Source of the DNA: Daucus carota subsp. sativus | Taxonomy: Eukaryota; Streptophyta; Magnoliopsida; Apiales; Apiaceae | Length of the DNA stretch: 64,000 nucleotides | Direction: 5' to 3' | Assembly (NCBI RefSeq): GCF_001625215.2 | Contig: NC_030385.2 | Span: 3,403,135 to 3,467,134, forward strand | Part shown: one piece after another, positions 36,001 through 48,130 of the stretch | How positions within the stretch are numbered: position 1 is the stretch's first letter | Layout of the letters: each line of letters opens with the position of its first letter | Position numbers and translations under genes: made by a program | The notes under the pieces: model-generated | The model's input: the letters and a program-made list of their open reading frames with translations, nothing else | Databases searched by the model: none | What the model was told of the DNA's origin: nothing

Positions 36001-36886
36001 CCCCCATAAAAAAAGGGTGTCTTTTTTGTCAACCTTAACATGTTTAATCGTTTCTTCGTGATATCGACGTTTATGTTAATTTGCTTTCCCTCCTAGTAAC
36101 TCTTTCATCTAGTATAGATGAGAATGTGTACGATATTTAAGTTTATCTTCTTAGACTCTTACAAAATCAAATTTTTTCATAATAGCATCAGATTTCAACG
36201 ATCTTAATTAAAAATGATTGTTGAGAAATGTATTAAACAACGATTATGTAAAAAAAGTTGAGTTCAGACGATATTGGTTATAAAAATTGACTATATTTTA
36301 AAAATGTTATGTTATTATTATTTTTAGTTATTGTAAAAATAACGTATTTTTTTTGGACAGTTGATGTATGTAATCTTGTAAAAGTCTATCAAGTTTACCA
36401 ATTAGAGTGTTTTTCTCTTAAATATTATTTATTTTTAACATAAAACACCTGAATTTTTTGCTGAATATTCTTATAAATGGATACCCATTCTAACAAAAAA
36501 AAATCCCTCAATACCATGAGTAGAAGAGAATCTAAGATTAATCATTAGTATCCCATTAAACTTTTTAAGTTATCTTTTGTCTAACAAATCTGGATCAATC
36601 ATGTTTTAAGTTTCGATTAAGTTCTTAGATTATTTTTATTATTGTGATTATTGTGAGTATATATGTATCTTATTTTCATTTCCCTCCAAAAATAAATATA
36701 TATACTATTTTAATAATAAGGCACAATAATAATTATACTGCTGAAATTGATATATTAAGATGATCTCTTCAAACCAGTAGAATATTTCTTTTATTATATT
36801 TATAAGACTAGAATATTATTGGACTTGTCCTAAGTCACTCAATTTTTAAGAAAAGATACATATATACACGTATTCCTTGATTAATA
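33058..36886. other. intergenic DNA, no gene recognised
   Basis: There is no confident gene. Short open frames occur on both strands around 34676-34960 (minus strand ends ARVIDRQGRGIKSTWSEY before a stop at 34676). They cannot be joined with certainty. A small CA run lies at about 34105-34118. Confidence 0.3.
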
Positions 36887-37196
36887 CTCTCTCCGTCCCT
36901 ATTTATCTGTCCACTTTGGAAGTAAAAATTTGTCCCTATTTATCTGTCCATTTATACTTTCAAAACTAATTTAATGATAGTTTTTCAAATATATCTCCAT
37001 AATTTCAATTTTCAAGGTTTGACTTATTTAAAACTTGGTTGACTTCATGTTTTCAAGACATAAAGTAGGGGTATTGTATTTTCAAGATATTAATTAGAGG
37101 TATTTAATGAAAAAGTTTATACAATCAATTATTCCTTGGTATGTGTTTTTTTTTTCCAAAATGGACAGATAAAAAGATAAAAAGGGTCGGAAGGAG
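36887..37196. mobile_element. Stowaway-like MITE
   Basis: The ends are CTCTCTCCGTCCCTATTTAT and AAAAAGGGTCGGAAGGAG (inverse), with TA target duplications at 36885-36886 and 37197-37198. It is 310 bp long and a sister of 46167-46470. Confidence 0.85.
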
Positions 37197-38109
37197 TAAG
37201 TCTTAACGCAAGTTATCATTCATCTATAGTGTGCAAATTAGGTCTTAAGATGTTTGGGCCCATTGTAGGGTACAGAAAGTAAACAAGTAATTGACAATTT
37301 GGGCCATGAAAGTAAGTTGAGGATCGGGTATTCTTCGCAATCAGAGGACCATTAGGACAAAAGGCTGCATCAGGACCATCAAAAAGATCCAACGGCTGTG
37401 TTTTGTCAAAAGCAGTGAAGTGCATGCTACGAATGGGGTACACAAACTTTACCCCCACAACTCCCCGGAGGATTAATTCTGGCCTTTACTTTTTTCACCC
37501 GTTATGAACTGACACGTGGGACCTAAAATTTTTCACGCCTCTTTCTTCTTCGGTTCTGCTTGATAATGATAATCAAAGTAAACACTAGAAATTTGAGGAT
37601 GATTGTAAATTGTAATTTTTCTACACAATTGACAGTCTGCAAAGTTCTTTGAGATATGTAAAAACAACACACAGAGGAAACAAGAATATACTAATATTAA
37701 CAATTTAGGTCGAGAAAGACTGGGACATGATAGAATTAGAAGTGAAGACAAGAGACTGGGATGAGAAGAAACTACAGAGCTCGGTAAATACCTAAATAGC
37801 AGAAGTGATAAGAATAGGCGCCAAAAAACCTAAAAATCCCGCGAATCTGTTGTATAGGTTACTAGCAGGTTACCTTAGGAATCGATGAATTGGAGAGCTA
37901 TCTGGACGATTGAGCGAGAAATTTGAGGATGCCTCGTCCAGCAGTTTTTTATTTGTCATCCAGGAAGTCCAGTCCAAATAAACATGATTGCTATCAAAAA
38001 TCTTAACGAGGCCCATTCTGAATGAGCTCATAATATCTATCATCCAGATGTTATCAAATGATCCCTTAAATAAAACAACTAGAAACTTTTTTTTTTTTTT
38101 GAATAGTTA
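37197..38109. other. intergenic DNA with a G-box
   Basis: It contains GACACGTGGG at 37511-37520 (G-box core 37513-37518), a typical plant bZIP/bHLH site, but no gene can be assigned to it. Minus-strand open frames at 37216-37458 and 37533-37751 show no known domain. Confidence 0.3.
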
Positions 38110-38504
38110 GAGCAACTCCAATGCAATGCTATACTTGGTTCTATTGCTATATTATAGCATCAAAAGTAAAAAAACTCAACTCCAAAGGGGTGCTATATTT
38201 GGATGCATCCATGCTTAGATGCATCCTTGGTTCTATATTTGAAACCAAGGATGGATCCATCCATGTTGCCACATCATCAATAACTAGAAATTGGAAACTA
38301 ATTAATGAGTTAATGAGTTAGGTAAAAGTTAATGAGTTGGTTCTATATAGAAGTTAGGTAAAAGTTGATGAGTTGGTTAAATTTGAAACTAGTTATAGAA
38401 CTTAGCATTGGAGTGCAAGTTTTATTTTAGCACCAAAAAACACTTTTTGGTGCTATATTATAGCAATAGCAATAGATATATAGCATCTAGCATTGGACTT
38501 GCTC
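38110..38504. mobile_element. Harbinger/Tourist-like MITE
   Basis: The inverted ends are GAGCAACTCCAATGC and GAGCAAGTCCAATGC. A 3-bp TTA duplication lies at 38107-38109 and 38505-38507, as for PIF/Harbinger elements. Length is 395 bp with no coding. Confidence 0.85.
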
Positions 38505-39487
38505 TTAGACCCGTAAGTCTTATAAATGAGTATCTGTTTGTTTCAATAAATTTCAATGAGAATCCAACTCGCAAAGTGGGATTGACAAGAAAACTTAAGC
38601 AATCTCATCGTGCAACAACTAAAATACTTAAACCAGCCCATTAAGAAACTTTACATCTTAAACAAGCCATGCATGCCAACTTTCAGTCCAGGATGATCAA
38701 GCTCCAGTATGATATACAAGGATACTGTGAGAATCTCTTGGCGGACAATTATTAAGTACATCATCACAGACCACAGATGTATATATAAATTGAAGGAAAC
38801 AAATGCGGCTGTGCAGCACTCAACTGAGGTTTATTGCTTATAGGGATCTTCCGGACAAAGCTACTGGCTCATAAATTAGGCAGGGAGCAAATTTCTTATA
38901 AAATCCAACAAAAGAAAAAAAAGCGCAGGAAATTCACATACATGAAAAGACACCAATTGACTACTGACAAGCTATAAGGAAAATTGATGTCTTGCACCAG
39001 GTGCTAATATAGCGTTTAATTGTTTTTGCTAAAACTTGTTTAGTATGCGTTGACATTCTTGAGCCATATTAAAAAAAATTACTGTTTTCTCTGTAAAGGA
39101 ACAACATCAACTGACTAGATCATGATTGGTTATATCACAATACTCTGTAAACTAAGAAGCAAACTCAAAAACATGTATCTCAATGGATGAAACAAAAACA
39201 CAAGTTAGAATGTTTTGGGAGGTAAGTCAAGAAATATATATCATAGATTAAGATATCAGATGAAAGAGCAGATTCTGATTCCTTTGGTTTCAACTGAGTC
39301 ATATTAAAGTGTGCGAGCATATAGCAAGTTAGCATCAAACTTTTCATATCTGTTAGTTCAAATCCTTAATGCCATGATAACAAGGCAGGACGAAGCTTAC
39401 CAGGATGTCAAGTTAATCATGATGCATCTTATGTCTTGAGGTGGACCCTTGATTAACAGAACGTCGATCTCCGAGTCCAAGCCAACT
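38505..39487. other. intergenic DNA, 3' side of the PPR gene
   Basis: AT-rich; nothing recognised except the presumed 3' UTR of the PPR gene near 39400-39487. Confidence 0.35.
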
Positions 39488-41011
39488 CTAAGATATACCT
39501 GACCTTGGTGTGGCACTAATCATCTTACTTTCCAACTCTTGAGCAGCCTCAACCATATTCAGAGCATTGTAGACTTCAATCATTGTACTGAAAGTGATAT
39601 TATCTGGTAAACATCTTCTCTTCCTCATTTCCGAGAATAACTCTCTCATTTTATCTACATTACCAGCCCTTCCATAGGCAGTGATAGCAGAATTAAAGAA
39701 TGGAGTATCCAAAATTACATCTGTATTTTCCACTTGCCTCATAATCGAATCAACTTTATGCATAAGACCTGCTTCAGAATAAGCACTGATGAGAGTGCAA
39801 TAAGTGATTGAATTAGGCTTTAGTCCTTGATGCTTCATCTTGAGGAAGAATTCTTCCATTTGATCAATATTTTTTACTCTCCTGAATACATTGATAACTA
39901 TGTTAAACGTAACAATAGTTGGGGAGACGAATCTTTTCTCCATAAACTCCATAACTAAACTCATTTTCTCGTACATGCCTGCTTTTCCATATGATTGAAT
40001 CAATATATTGAACGTTATTATGTCCGGGTTAACTCCCATATGTTGAAATTCATCAAACCATTTCTCCATCTTTTCGATTTGTCCACAGTTACCATAAGTT
40101 CCAACAACCGAATTAAACGTGAAAACGTCCGGCAGGCATGTGCAACTTTCAATCATGATTGTCAATGAACTCTCCATCTGCTCAAACAGTTGAGCCTTTC
40201 CATATCCATCAATTATAGTATTGTATGTGACAGTGCTACACTGGATTCCCAAGTACGACATTTCTTGTAAGATGTGCTCTACCCTATCAAATCGACGGTA
40301 TTTAAAGCAACAATTGATCAGAACAGAGTACGTATGCACATCAAGTTTGCACTCGGAGAATGACTTTATATCCTCAATAATCTGAAACGCCTTATCAATG
40401 AGACCACTGAACCCATAAGCACTCAAAAGCGCAGTATAAACATCAATAGTTGGCTGCAAGCCTTCTGATAACATAATCTCGAAAAGCAAACTAGCTTGAT
40501 TAGGTTGCCTGCACTTGCCAAGCATCACCAGTAGCTTTGTGTATGTTTGGCCTTTCGGTTCATACCAGTGTTGTTTACGCAGAAGATCAAATATCTAAAC
40601 AATCAAACACATCTAACTCAAATTACTTGAAAATTCATGTTGCATTTATAACTAACTTGAAAACCAAGAAATCAAACTTACTTTGAGAGCAGACTGCCAT
40701 CTTTTCGCTTTGATAGCATCATCCAAAGCTTCTAAAACAGCTTTGGGCCACAAGCGAGTGTACTTCCTTGAATCAGCTTTCCTTTCAACACGTAGAATGG
40801 CTGCCTCAGTTCTTAGTATATGAGCCAAGTTTTTGTTTGATGACTTTTGTAGACCATGCCCAGATTTCTCCAAGTTTTTTGCTGCTCTGGGTACCAAAAT
40901 TCGTGGGCTTTGTTGTCTTTTATGTTCTTTCAGACATTTCATCGAACAGCTTGTGGGCATTGATGACCAACATGTGTTGATTGTGTTCGGGGGCCTTAGC
41001 TCCATTGTCAT
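39488..41011 (-). CDS. P-class pentatricopeptide repeat protein (At3g53170-like)
   Basis: PPR proteins bind organellar RNA. Exon 1 (40682-41011) and exon 2 (39488-40594), joined in phase 0 over an 87-bp intron, give 478 residues. The non-repeat N-terminal part has the blocks NLAHILRTEAAILRVERK, LWPKAVLEALDDAIKAKRW and QHWYEPKGQTYTKLL, which match the Arabidopsis At3g53170 type. After this come about nine to ten tandem 35-residue PPR motifs, for example VTYNTIIDGYGKAQLFEQME, ITFNILIQSYGKAGMYEKM and ITYCTLISAYSEAGLMHKVD. No editing-type E or DYW tail is present. The N-terminus, with many basic and few acidic residues, suggests import into an organelle; which one is unclear. The C-terminus could have a further small exon, since the last codons end at a possible donor. 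Confidence 0.93.
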
Positions 41012-41202
41012 TCAATCCAGTTTCCAATTATTTTAAATGATTTCGTGTAAAGTTGAAAAAAATAAATTAAAAATCAGCTTCCAGAATTTCTTTTGCAGGT
41101 CTCGAAATATATACTGGTAGTATATCAAAACTGATATTCTTTAGTTTTGAGCGATACTTGTCTTCTTCAGCTTCAACGTTTAATACAGAAGACACTTAAA
41201 AC

Positions 41203-41274
41203 TGAACCTGACGTGAATCGAACACGCAACCTTCTGATCTGGAGTCAGACGCGCTACCATTGCGCCACAGATCC
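41203..41274 (-). tRNA. tRNA-Trp (CCA)
   Basis: 72 nt fold as a complete cloverleaf on the minus strand. The acceptor 5' half is GGATCTG, the D-loop GGCGCAATGGTAGCGC, the anticodon loop ACTCCAGA with CCA, and the T arm GTTCGATTC. There is no intron and no encoded CCA tail. It matches the plant nuclear tRNA-Trp consensus. A T-rich stretch follows on the minus strand. Confidence 0.96.
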
Positions 41275-42466
41275 TTACTTTAAGGATGATTTATTTTCTT
41301 AATATGATCAAAGTAGAGTTCTAGAGCAGCTGAATTTGTTGTCAGGAATCAACAAGTTTCTGTAGTTTGAAATGCCAATTGCCACATAATAACGAGATCA
41401 AACAACCAGACCAGTGCATTAATACTGTTTTATAGCCTGTGCAATGTAGACCTTTTTATTATTTTATAAATTTTATTCATAATATATTTAAAATGATAAA
41501 AATTATTTATCAATAAAAATCATAATTTTAAATTAAATAAAAATATAATATGAAGTTATATTATTTTTTAAGACAAAACTTATTTGTGCAGTACTAACCT
41601 CTTGTCTCGTCCTTTTGGTTACGTCTTAATTTTGTCCTTTGTCATCGTGCTTATTACAAAAATGAGAAGAGAAATTAGTGACCAGATGTAGAGTAATTTA
41701 TGTTCAAGATTTTGGCCAGTTTTAAATTTAAAAGATTTTATTGTTGTCCTAGATGTTGAGGATTCTGTTATGTATAATATTTTTGATTAATTTGTATGCG
41801 AAAATTGTGTATGTAATATAAATTTCTATTACGATAATTTCATGTCTTTCTTTTAATTTTTTTTGTTGATATGTATTTGTGTAGCAGAGTTATACATGTG
41901 ACGCCAACTTCTATTAGATTATATTTATAAATGTATTTTGTATTAGAATTATGATACCTAATGTGATTTACTTATTTTTCTAAAAAGTCATATGGTTTCA
42001 GAAATAGAATTGGTAAACATAATTTGTTTTGAATTAAGAAAAGAAATCATAAACATGCAAGAACAAGGTAGAATTTGTTTTGGATCCCAAACTTAAAATA
42101 TTTTAGAGAATTTTCAATATATATTAATAATATTAAGATTCTATTAATTGTTGCACCAATAATTTAATATAAATTTTAGCTAATTTTATTATTTTTATGA
42201 TTCAGTATAATTTATTTATTAATTTTATTATTTCAGTGAAAAGTGAAACTATGATCCCATCAACAAATCTCGAATAATAATAAACATTATTACAGTGTTA
42301 TATTAAAAAAAATATACTTGCAAAGCCAAAGACAACAGAATTCAATGCTAAGCAGGATAACAGCAGAACGGACATAAACATTAAACAAGCAAGATCATGA
42401 ACATGATCATTATTTCAAACCCTTAGCTTAATATAACCAACAGGATATTTGCTGGATTTTTATATA
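41275..42466. other. AT-rich intergenic DNA
   Basis: About 1.2 kb of AT-rich sequence with no recognised gene or repeat boundary; the last part is the 3' flank of the MYB gene. Confidence 0.35.
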
Positions 42467-44800
42467 TTATAACCGACTCAATCGGACATGGTCTGGTGAG
42501 TCTAGAAGATCCCAAATGTCACTGAAGTCATTTGAAAATTCCATTGCTGCAGCACTTGATTCATCGGTCTTCCACATTAGGTCTCTGTGTGCATCCACAT
42601 TTTCTGAACCACTCGAGGATGCCATCAACAATCCTCTTGATGAATCTTGCTCTGGATCATCAATATCTATTTCTGCAAACAAATTCTTCCACCACTCCGT
42701 GCCATCTTCATCCGGTGTCAGGGTCTCAATGCCTTCGTCATTCAGTGGCAGTGTTGCTGGCAATGATGGGTTTTCATTGTTATTGATGTTGTTGTTATTC
42801 TATAATGTCTTGTCATTCAAACCAAATCTCATGTGATTCTTGAGATTAAGATTATAGCATGGTATGCTTGTGCCTTTGGAAAACCTAAGTGGAAGAGGCT
42901 TAAGAACAGTAGTAGCAGTACCACCAATACTAGTTGCAGCAATGTTACTATCTTGTTTTCCTTGAATGATCTCTCCTCTTATTGCCACCTCTTTCTGGTT
43001 GCTGCGAGTAGCGAGCTTCTTATGAATGTTGGTGTTCCAAAAGTTTTTAACATCATTAGCTGTTCTTCCTGGCAGTCTCCCCCCAATTAACGACCATCTG
43101 CGTATATTAACACACAATAAACATATACGTCTATGTTATCTTATTAAAATCGAAACATTAGAATTTTGATGTATCTTACGATAATTAATAACAGTTTTAT
43201 ACATGTATGACATAATCTTTCCGCTCACAATTAACTTTACAATTCATTATTTTTTCTAAAACAAGACAACATGAAAATGACAAACAGTATATAAAATATT
43301 ATACTCCCTATGTCCCTCTAATTTCTTTACACTTTTTTCCATTACATCTAGACGCATTTTAAGACGCATATAAAACATATATAGTTTCATAACTTCTTTT
43401 TGAATTTTTTCTATTTCATATAAAAATTTAGATAGTAATTTTTCATTTAGAGGAAAAAAAAAGTTCAAAATAATTTATCAAACTATATTTTATAAGAATA
43501 TTAGAATACATGTCGTGCCCCTGTCCTCCAATGTAAACAATTAAGGGGGCGGGGTCGGAAGGAGTACTGGATTTCATGCTAAATTTTTGAGTATTTATTT
43601 TGGGAAAACCGGCCTGTTTCCTACTTGTGGCTTCACTTTTTCTTAACCCGTTTGTATAAATAAATAGAAGTATTTTTAAGAAGTTGTGAATACTAGCTTT
43701 TCACTCACAGTCTGTACTTTCTTCCAAACATTTTATTAACTTACTTATTTCTTACTTGTAGTACTCCACTTCCTTAATTTAAACAAAAAGTCTTTTATTT
43801 TAAATTAACCCAAACAGTCTTTATATTTTATGTTAAATTGAACATGTTAAACTTAACTATCATTATACTTTGCCTTTGTTATCTTAAACCATCAAATTTC
43901 TATGAAACTATTTACAAGTGTCATTCCGTAATTTTGATAAAGTACAACGTTTGTAACTAATGTACAGTCACTTATCTTTTTTTTTTTTAGGCAAACTCGT
44001 CAGACAGCTACTCCTTTTTTCGTGCCACTCATTTTTATAAAAAATATTTGCATTACGCGATGCATATTTTAAGATTTTTATAAAATATAGAGTTCTATAA
44101 TTTATATATTTTTATTCAAACAAAATTTTTTTTAAAACAATTTATGAAATTATGTTTTTTAAGAGTTCTAAATAAGAGTTAAATGATCTGCCCCAAACAC
44201 ATATATTAATTCTTTTAGCAACTATATATAGTTATTTTTATCCATCAAAACTTGAATGTTGTTGCTATATATAAAAGAGAAAATGCCAGTAAAACCATAT
44301 TAGCATATTAATAATATAATATAATAATATTAGCACTTTACTTGTTTCCCAGCAGCCTATGAAGGCGTATCATAAGATCCACTTCATCCTCACTGAATTC
44401 TCCTCTTTTGATGGTAGGCCTAAGATAGTTAAGCCACCTTAGCCTGCAACTCTTTCTGCATCTATTCAACCCTGCATGCAAATACATATTATGTTTTTAT
44501 AAGCAATATACTTTTTATTAAAATCCCGGCTAATTAATTTTTCAATATCAATAAATAGTTATAATTATATATTTTATTTTTAAAATTATATATTTTATTT
44601 TAGATTATTCTGATTCCCGTTAACATGACCAAAGTACCAGCTCTCTGAGGAACAAGGTGCCACTTTCCTTCTCCATACTTGTGGATGCATTTTCGGAGAA
44701 GAGCGTCTTCCTCAGAATCCCATGCACCCTTTCGCAGCTTTGAAGACGTATTTCCACTCTTCATGCCCTTGGAATAGCTCATTGTCACTACACTCTGCAT
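42467..44800 (-). CDS. R2R3-MYB, anthocyanin (subgroup 6) type, with an in-frame stop in exon 3
   Basis: Subgroup 6 MYBs switch on anthocyanin genes together with bHLH and WD40 partners. Exons are 44638-44800, 44342-44471 and 43097 to 42467. The R2 and R3 repeats are complete: [73 protein letters not shown]3 keeps the bHLH-contact pattern (DL-x2-R-x3-L-x6-L-x3-R) and the ANDV residues typical of dicot anthocyanin MYBs. KPLPLRF stands where subgroup 6 has KPRPRTF. A TAG at 42800-42802 ends the protein at residue 196. In the same frame the sequence runs on to 42467, including an acidic [14 protein letters not shown] block like the family activation region (about 307 residues in all). One residue is unusual: GNKWSLI instead of GNRWSLI. 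A second start at codon 7 is possible. Confidence 0.88.
43304..43564. mobile_element. Stowaway-like MITE in MYB intron 2
   Basis: The ends are CTCCCTATGTCCCTCTAATT and the inverse GGGGTCGGAAGGAG, flanked by TA (43302-43303 and 43565-43566). It lies inside the second intron of the MYB gene. Confidence 0.75.
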
Positions 44801-44853
44801 GAATGCAATGGTATTGGATAATAAGCACTTGAATACTTACCAACTGAACTTGC

Positions 44854-44861
44854 TATTTATA
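44854..44861 (-). promoter_or_regulatory. TATA box of the MYB gene
   Basis: TATAAATA on the minus strand, 54 bp before the first ATG and about 70 bp before the second. Confidence 0.55.
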
Positions 44862-44906
44862 CTAGCTAGATAAGAAATACGATGAATCTTGATTCTTCAA
44901 AGGTTC

Positions 44907-44912
44907 CACGTG
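44907..44912 (-). promoter_or_regulatory. G-box in the MYB promoter
   Basis: CACGTG palindrome about 45 bp upstream of the TATA box. G-boxes bind bHLH and bZIP factors; use here is inferred. Confidence 0.4.
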
Positions 44913-44946
44913 CTTCCATCCTCCCCAAGTAATTACGATGAATCGT

Positions 44947-45105
44947 CAAATCAGACAAGTTTGCGTTTTCATGGTATTTTTGCTTGTTTTGGATTTCTTC
45001 CTAAGGCTAATCTGAAATGGGACAAGTTTGCGTTTTCGCGGTATTTTTGCTTGTTTTGGACTTCCTAATTAAGGCTAATCTCAAATCGGACAAGTTTGCC
45101 TTTTC
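44947..45105. repeat. 67-68 bp tandem repeat in the MYB promoter
   Basis: Two full units and part of a third start at about 44947, 45014 and 45082. Each begins with GACAAGTTTGCGTTTTC or a close variant and continues TTTTTGCTTGTTTTGGA to AAGGCTAATCT. It lies about 150-300 bp upstream of the start codon. Confidence 0.85.
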
Positions 45106-45537
45106 TTGTGATCGATTGTTATAAATTGTCTGTCATTTTCTGTACCTCGATCATTCCATAATTTGGGAAGTTGTTGGGGATCAATAAGGTAGATTACACG
45201 TGCATCAACAATGAAAACAAGCACGATGGTCGTGAATAAAATCAGAAATCATAATTAACTGAGATAAGTAGAAGCACGGCGCACCGTGTAAGACGCTGAG
45301 ACTTTAGTTTCGTCCAGATCGCCGGTCCGATCGAGAATATCATGAATTCTGAAATTCACAAATTACAAATAATATCATGATAAACAATGTTGTCCTATGG
45401 TTTTAGAATATGACAGGATTAATTATTCTCAGATTTGAGCTAATCATGATGGACCAAGCCAGGACATTAGATCTTGATTACTGTACAATGATCGAGAATT
45501 ATTCAGAATCCGAGATTCAGGCATGTTCTGGGATTAA

Positions 45538-46155
45538 GAGCAAGTCTAAGAGTGTCTTAGTTGAAGCCATATAATATAAAATATTACTCCCTCCGTTTCA
45601 ATTTACATGTCCACTTTGAAGAAAATTTTTTGTTTCAAATTACTTGTCCACTCCAACTTTCAATGCAAAATCATATTTCCTAAGTCAATTCTCCTCCACA
45701 TATCTCTTATTTATATTTCCTAGATCAATCTCACACCACATATTATGCTTATTTAATGCAATTAATGTGTGAACAACCACTTTTCTTAAACTGTGTGATT
45801 TTTTGAAAGTGGACATCTAATTTGAAACGGAGGGAGTATATTTTAGTATTTTAGGATATATTTTCTTGGAACTCCAACAATGTGTTTTATTCTTACAGGA
45901 TGTTTAATATTTTTATTAAAGACTCTCTTTCATCATTAAAACATAATATAAAAATAGAGAGAGAAAGTGAATGTTGATGAGAATTTATAATAAAATATGG
46001 AATATGACAAAGGAAGATGTGCCTCAAAAATAGGGTTTGAGGATGTTATCCTAGTGATATAAGACATCACTAGATATTGTTGGAGCAACTTTTTTTCATC
46101 AAATGCTCTAGATAATAATTTAGAACATCATATAGGATATTTCTTGGACTTGTTC
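45538..46155. mobile_element. Harbinger-like MITE with nested Stowaway
   Basis: The ends are GAGCAAGTCTAAGAGTGTC and the inverse GAACAAGTCCAAGAAATATC, with TAA duplicated at 45535-45537 and 46156-46158. The Stowaway-like element 45587-45836 is inserted inside. Confidence 0.75.
45587..45836. mobile_element. Stowaway-like MITE (nested)
   Basis: Near-perfect inverted ends CTCCCTCCGTTTCAATTTAC and AATTTGAAACGGAGGGAG, with TA on both sides. 250 bp. Confidence 0.88.
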
Positions 46156-46166
46156 TAAGGTAGATA

Positions 46167-46470
46167 CTCCCTCCGTCCCTTTTTATCTGTCCATTTTGAG
46201 AAAAAAAACACATACCAAGGAATAATTGATTGTATGAACTTTTTCATTAAATACCTCTAATTAATATCTTGAAAATGGTGGAATACCCCTACTTTATGTC
46301 TTGAAAACATGAATTCAACCAAGTTTTAAATAAGTCAAGCTTTGAAAATTGAAATTATGAAGATATATTTGAAAAATTATCATTAAATTAGTTTTGAAAA
46401 TATAAATGGACAGATAAATAGGGACAAATTTTTACTTCCAAAGTGGACAGATAAATAGGGACGGAGGGAG
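46167..46470. mobile_element. Stowaway-like MITE
   Basis: The ends are CTCCCTCCGTCCCTTTTTAT and ATAAATAGGGACGGAGGGAG, with TA on both sides. 304 bp, sister of 36887-37196 in inverse orientation. Confidence 0.88.
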
Positions 46471-46632
46471 TATCTTATGTGATGTTACCAGACCATAAGA
46501 GTAGCTAACTTATGTGGTGTTATCAAAGGACACGCACGTAGACCATAAGAGCACCTATATACGCATTGGTGTTCCTTAGGACTCATAAAAGTTTTGGACA
46601 TTTCCATCCCTGTCAAAAATCCAAATTTGGTA

Positions 46633-46889
46633 CTCCCTCTCTCTCATTTTAGTTGTCAGATTTTTATTTTTGTTGGTCAAATTGACTAATTTTTGATCAA
46701 ATATTATAAATCACTCTTTCATTATTTTTAAAAACTAAAAATTATATTTTAAAGGAGATTAAAAGTTATTTCCGGTGACATATTTTTTTTATTTTTTCAC
46801 TTGATAATATATTAATAAATTTGAGTCAAACTTTGATCAATTTAACCGGCACAAACCCAAAGGTGACAACTAAAATGAGACGGAGGGAG
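46633..46889. mobile_element. Stowaway-like MITE
   Basis: The ends are CTCCCTCTCTCTCATTTTAG and CTAAAATGAGACGGAGGGAG, with TA on both sides. 257 bp, same subfamily as 22794-22950. Confidence 0.88.
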
Positions 46890-46891
46890 TA

Positions 46892-48130
46892 TAATTTTGT
46901 CCGAAAGCACTTGAACAGTGAACTAAAAAGTGATCCAGATAGTACTCCGTCCAAATTTGAATCCATACTACTAAATATTGTTACCTTTATCATTTAATGA
47001 TTTTGTTAATGTTATTAAAGATAGAATATTAATTAATATTAGAATATAATTAAAATGATGATTAATCACAAATTAAATTTTCAAAATACATGCAATTTCA
47101 AAATATATGAAAATTAGAAACATGAAACAAAATAATACATCACATGTGATCAAACGTTAATACAACATTAAATAAAAACAAAATTATCGATTTAGACGTC
47201 GGCTAAATCAGTTCTTGTTCCAAATCGAGAAGTTGAGACGGTTCCGAATGATAAAAATGAGGGATTTTAACAATTTATCGATCGCTACAAAAAAATCAAA
47301 GATAAAGACGCCCATCTTGAATTTCGAAATGCACTAATTGAGCATTTGTGAGAAAAATATACTAATTCTGAGAATTAATATTCTTATGTAATAATATTTT
47401 AATGTTTTACTTCATTTTTATGTACCGTTTTATCGCTTTCAAATTATTTTGTAACATTTTATTATTGTCTCGTTGTTAATTTTATTATTATAATTAATTA
47501 TGAAATTAGTTAATCTTTTTTGAACATATTTACAAAATATATGAAAATAATAAAAATGAATGAATTTGAATCTATATTTGGACCACATAATTCGAATAGG
47601 ATTTGAAATGTGTCCTTGATGATCTAGATTTTGATCTATAATTGGATTAGTCTTTTGGAAGGACCCAGATAATATACAAAATTCGAAACATATCTTTGAG
47701 TTGGTAGATTTCTTGATTTTTTAATTGACCCGAAACATATCTTTGAGTTGGTAGATTTCTTGATTTTTTAATTGACTTGTTTAGTTTTTTTTGTGTTAAT
47801 CTAATATTAAAAAACTATACAGCATGATCGAGTCGAACAAGCAGTATATTGCAATCGCCTGTTTTCATATAGATACAGTTTAACGGTATTTTGAAGATGT
47901 ATTATTCAAAAACTAAGAAAAAAAACAAAGTAATTAAGTGATTCGGAATTTTACACCGGTAAAAATCGATTGAAGCTCCGGGCGGCTATGACAAGAGAGG
48001 TCTGAGAGAATTAGGGTTATGTAGGGTTTGTGCGATGGAGATTGGAATGTTAACTGACCCCTTTTGTTTTGAAATTGAAAGAGGTATGATCCGGAAAACC
48101 GGAAACAATCAATGAAGAATATAAAAAAAA
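46892..48130. other. intergenic DNA, no gene recognised
   Basis: AT-rich; a 47-bp tandem duplication is listed separately. No coding sequence. Confidence 0.3.
47684..47777. repeat. 47-bp perfect or near-perfect tandem duplication
   Basis: Units 47684-47730 and 47731-47777, each starting CGAAACATATCTTTGAGTTG. It looks recent, as the copies are practically identical. Confidence 0.9.

Noticed and set aside
37216-37458. 80-codon minus-strand frame
   Set aside because: No family recognised, no splice partners; AT-rich flanks.
42516-43090. Plus-strand open frames opposite MYB exon 3
   Set aside because: Antisense shadows of the MYB coding frame.
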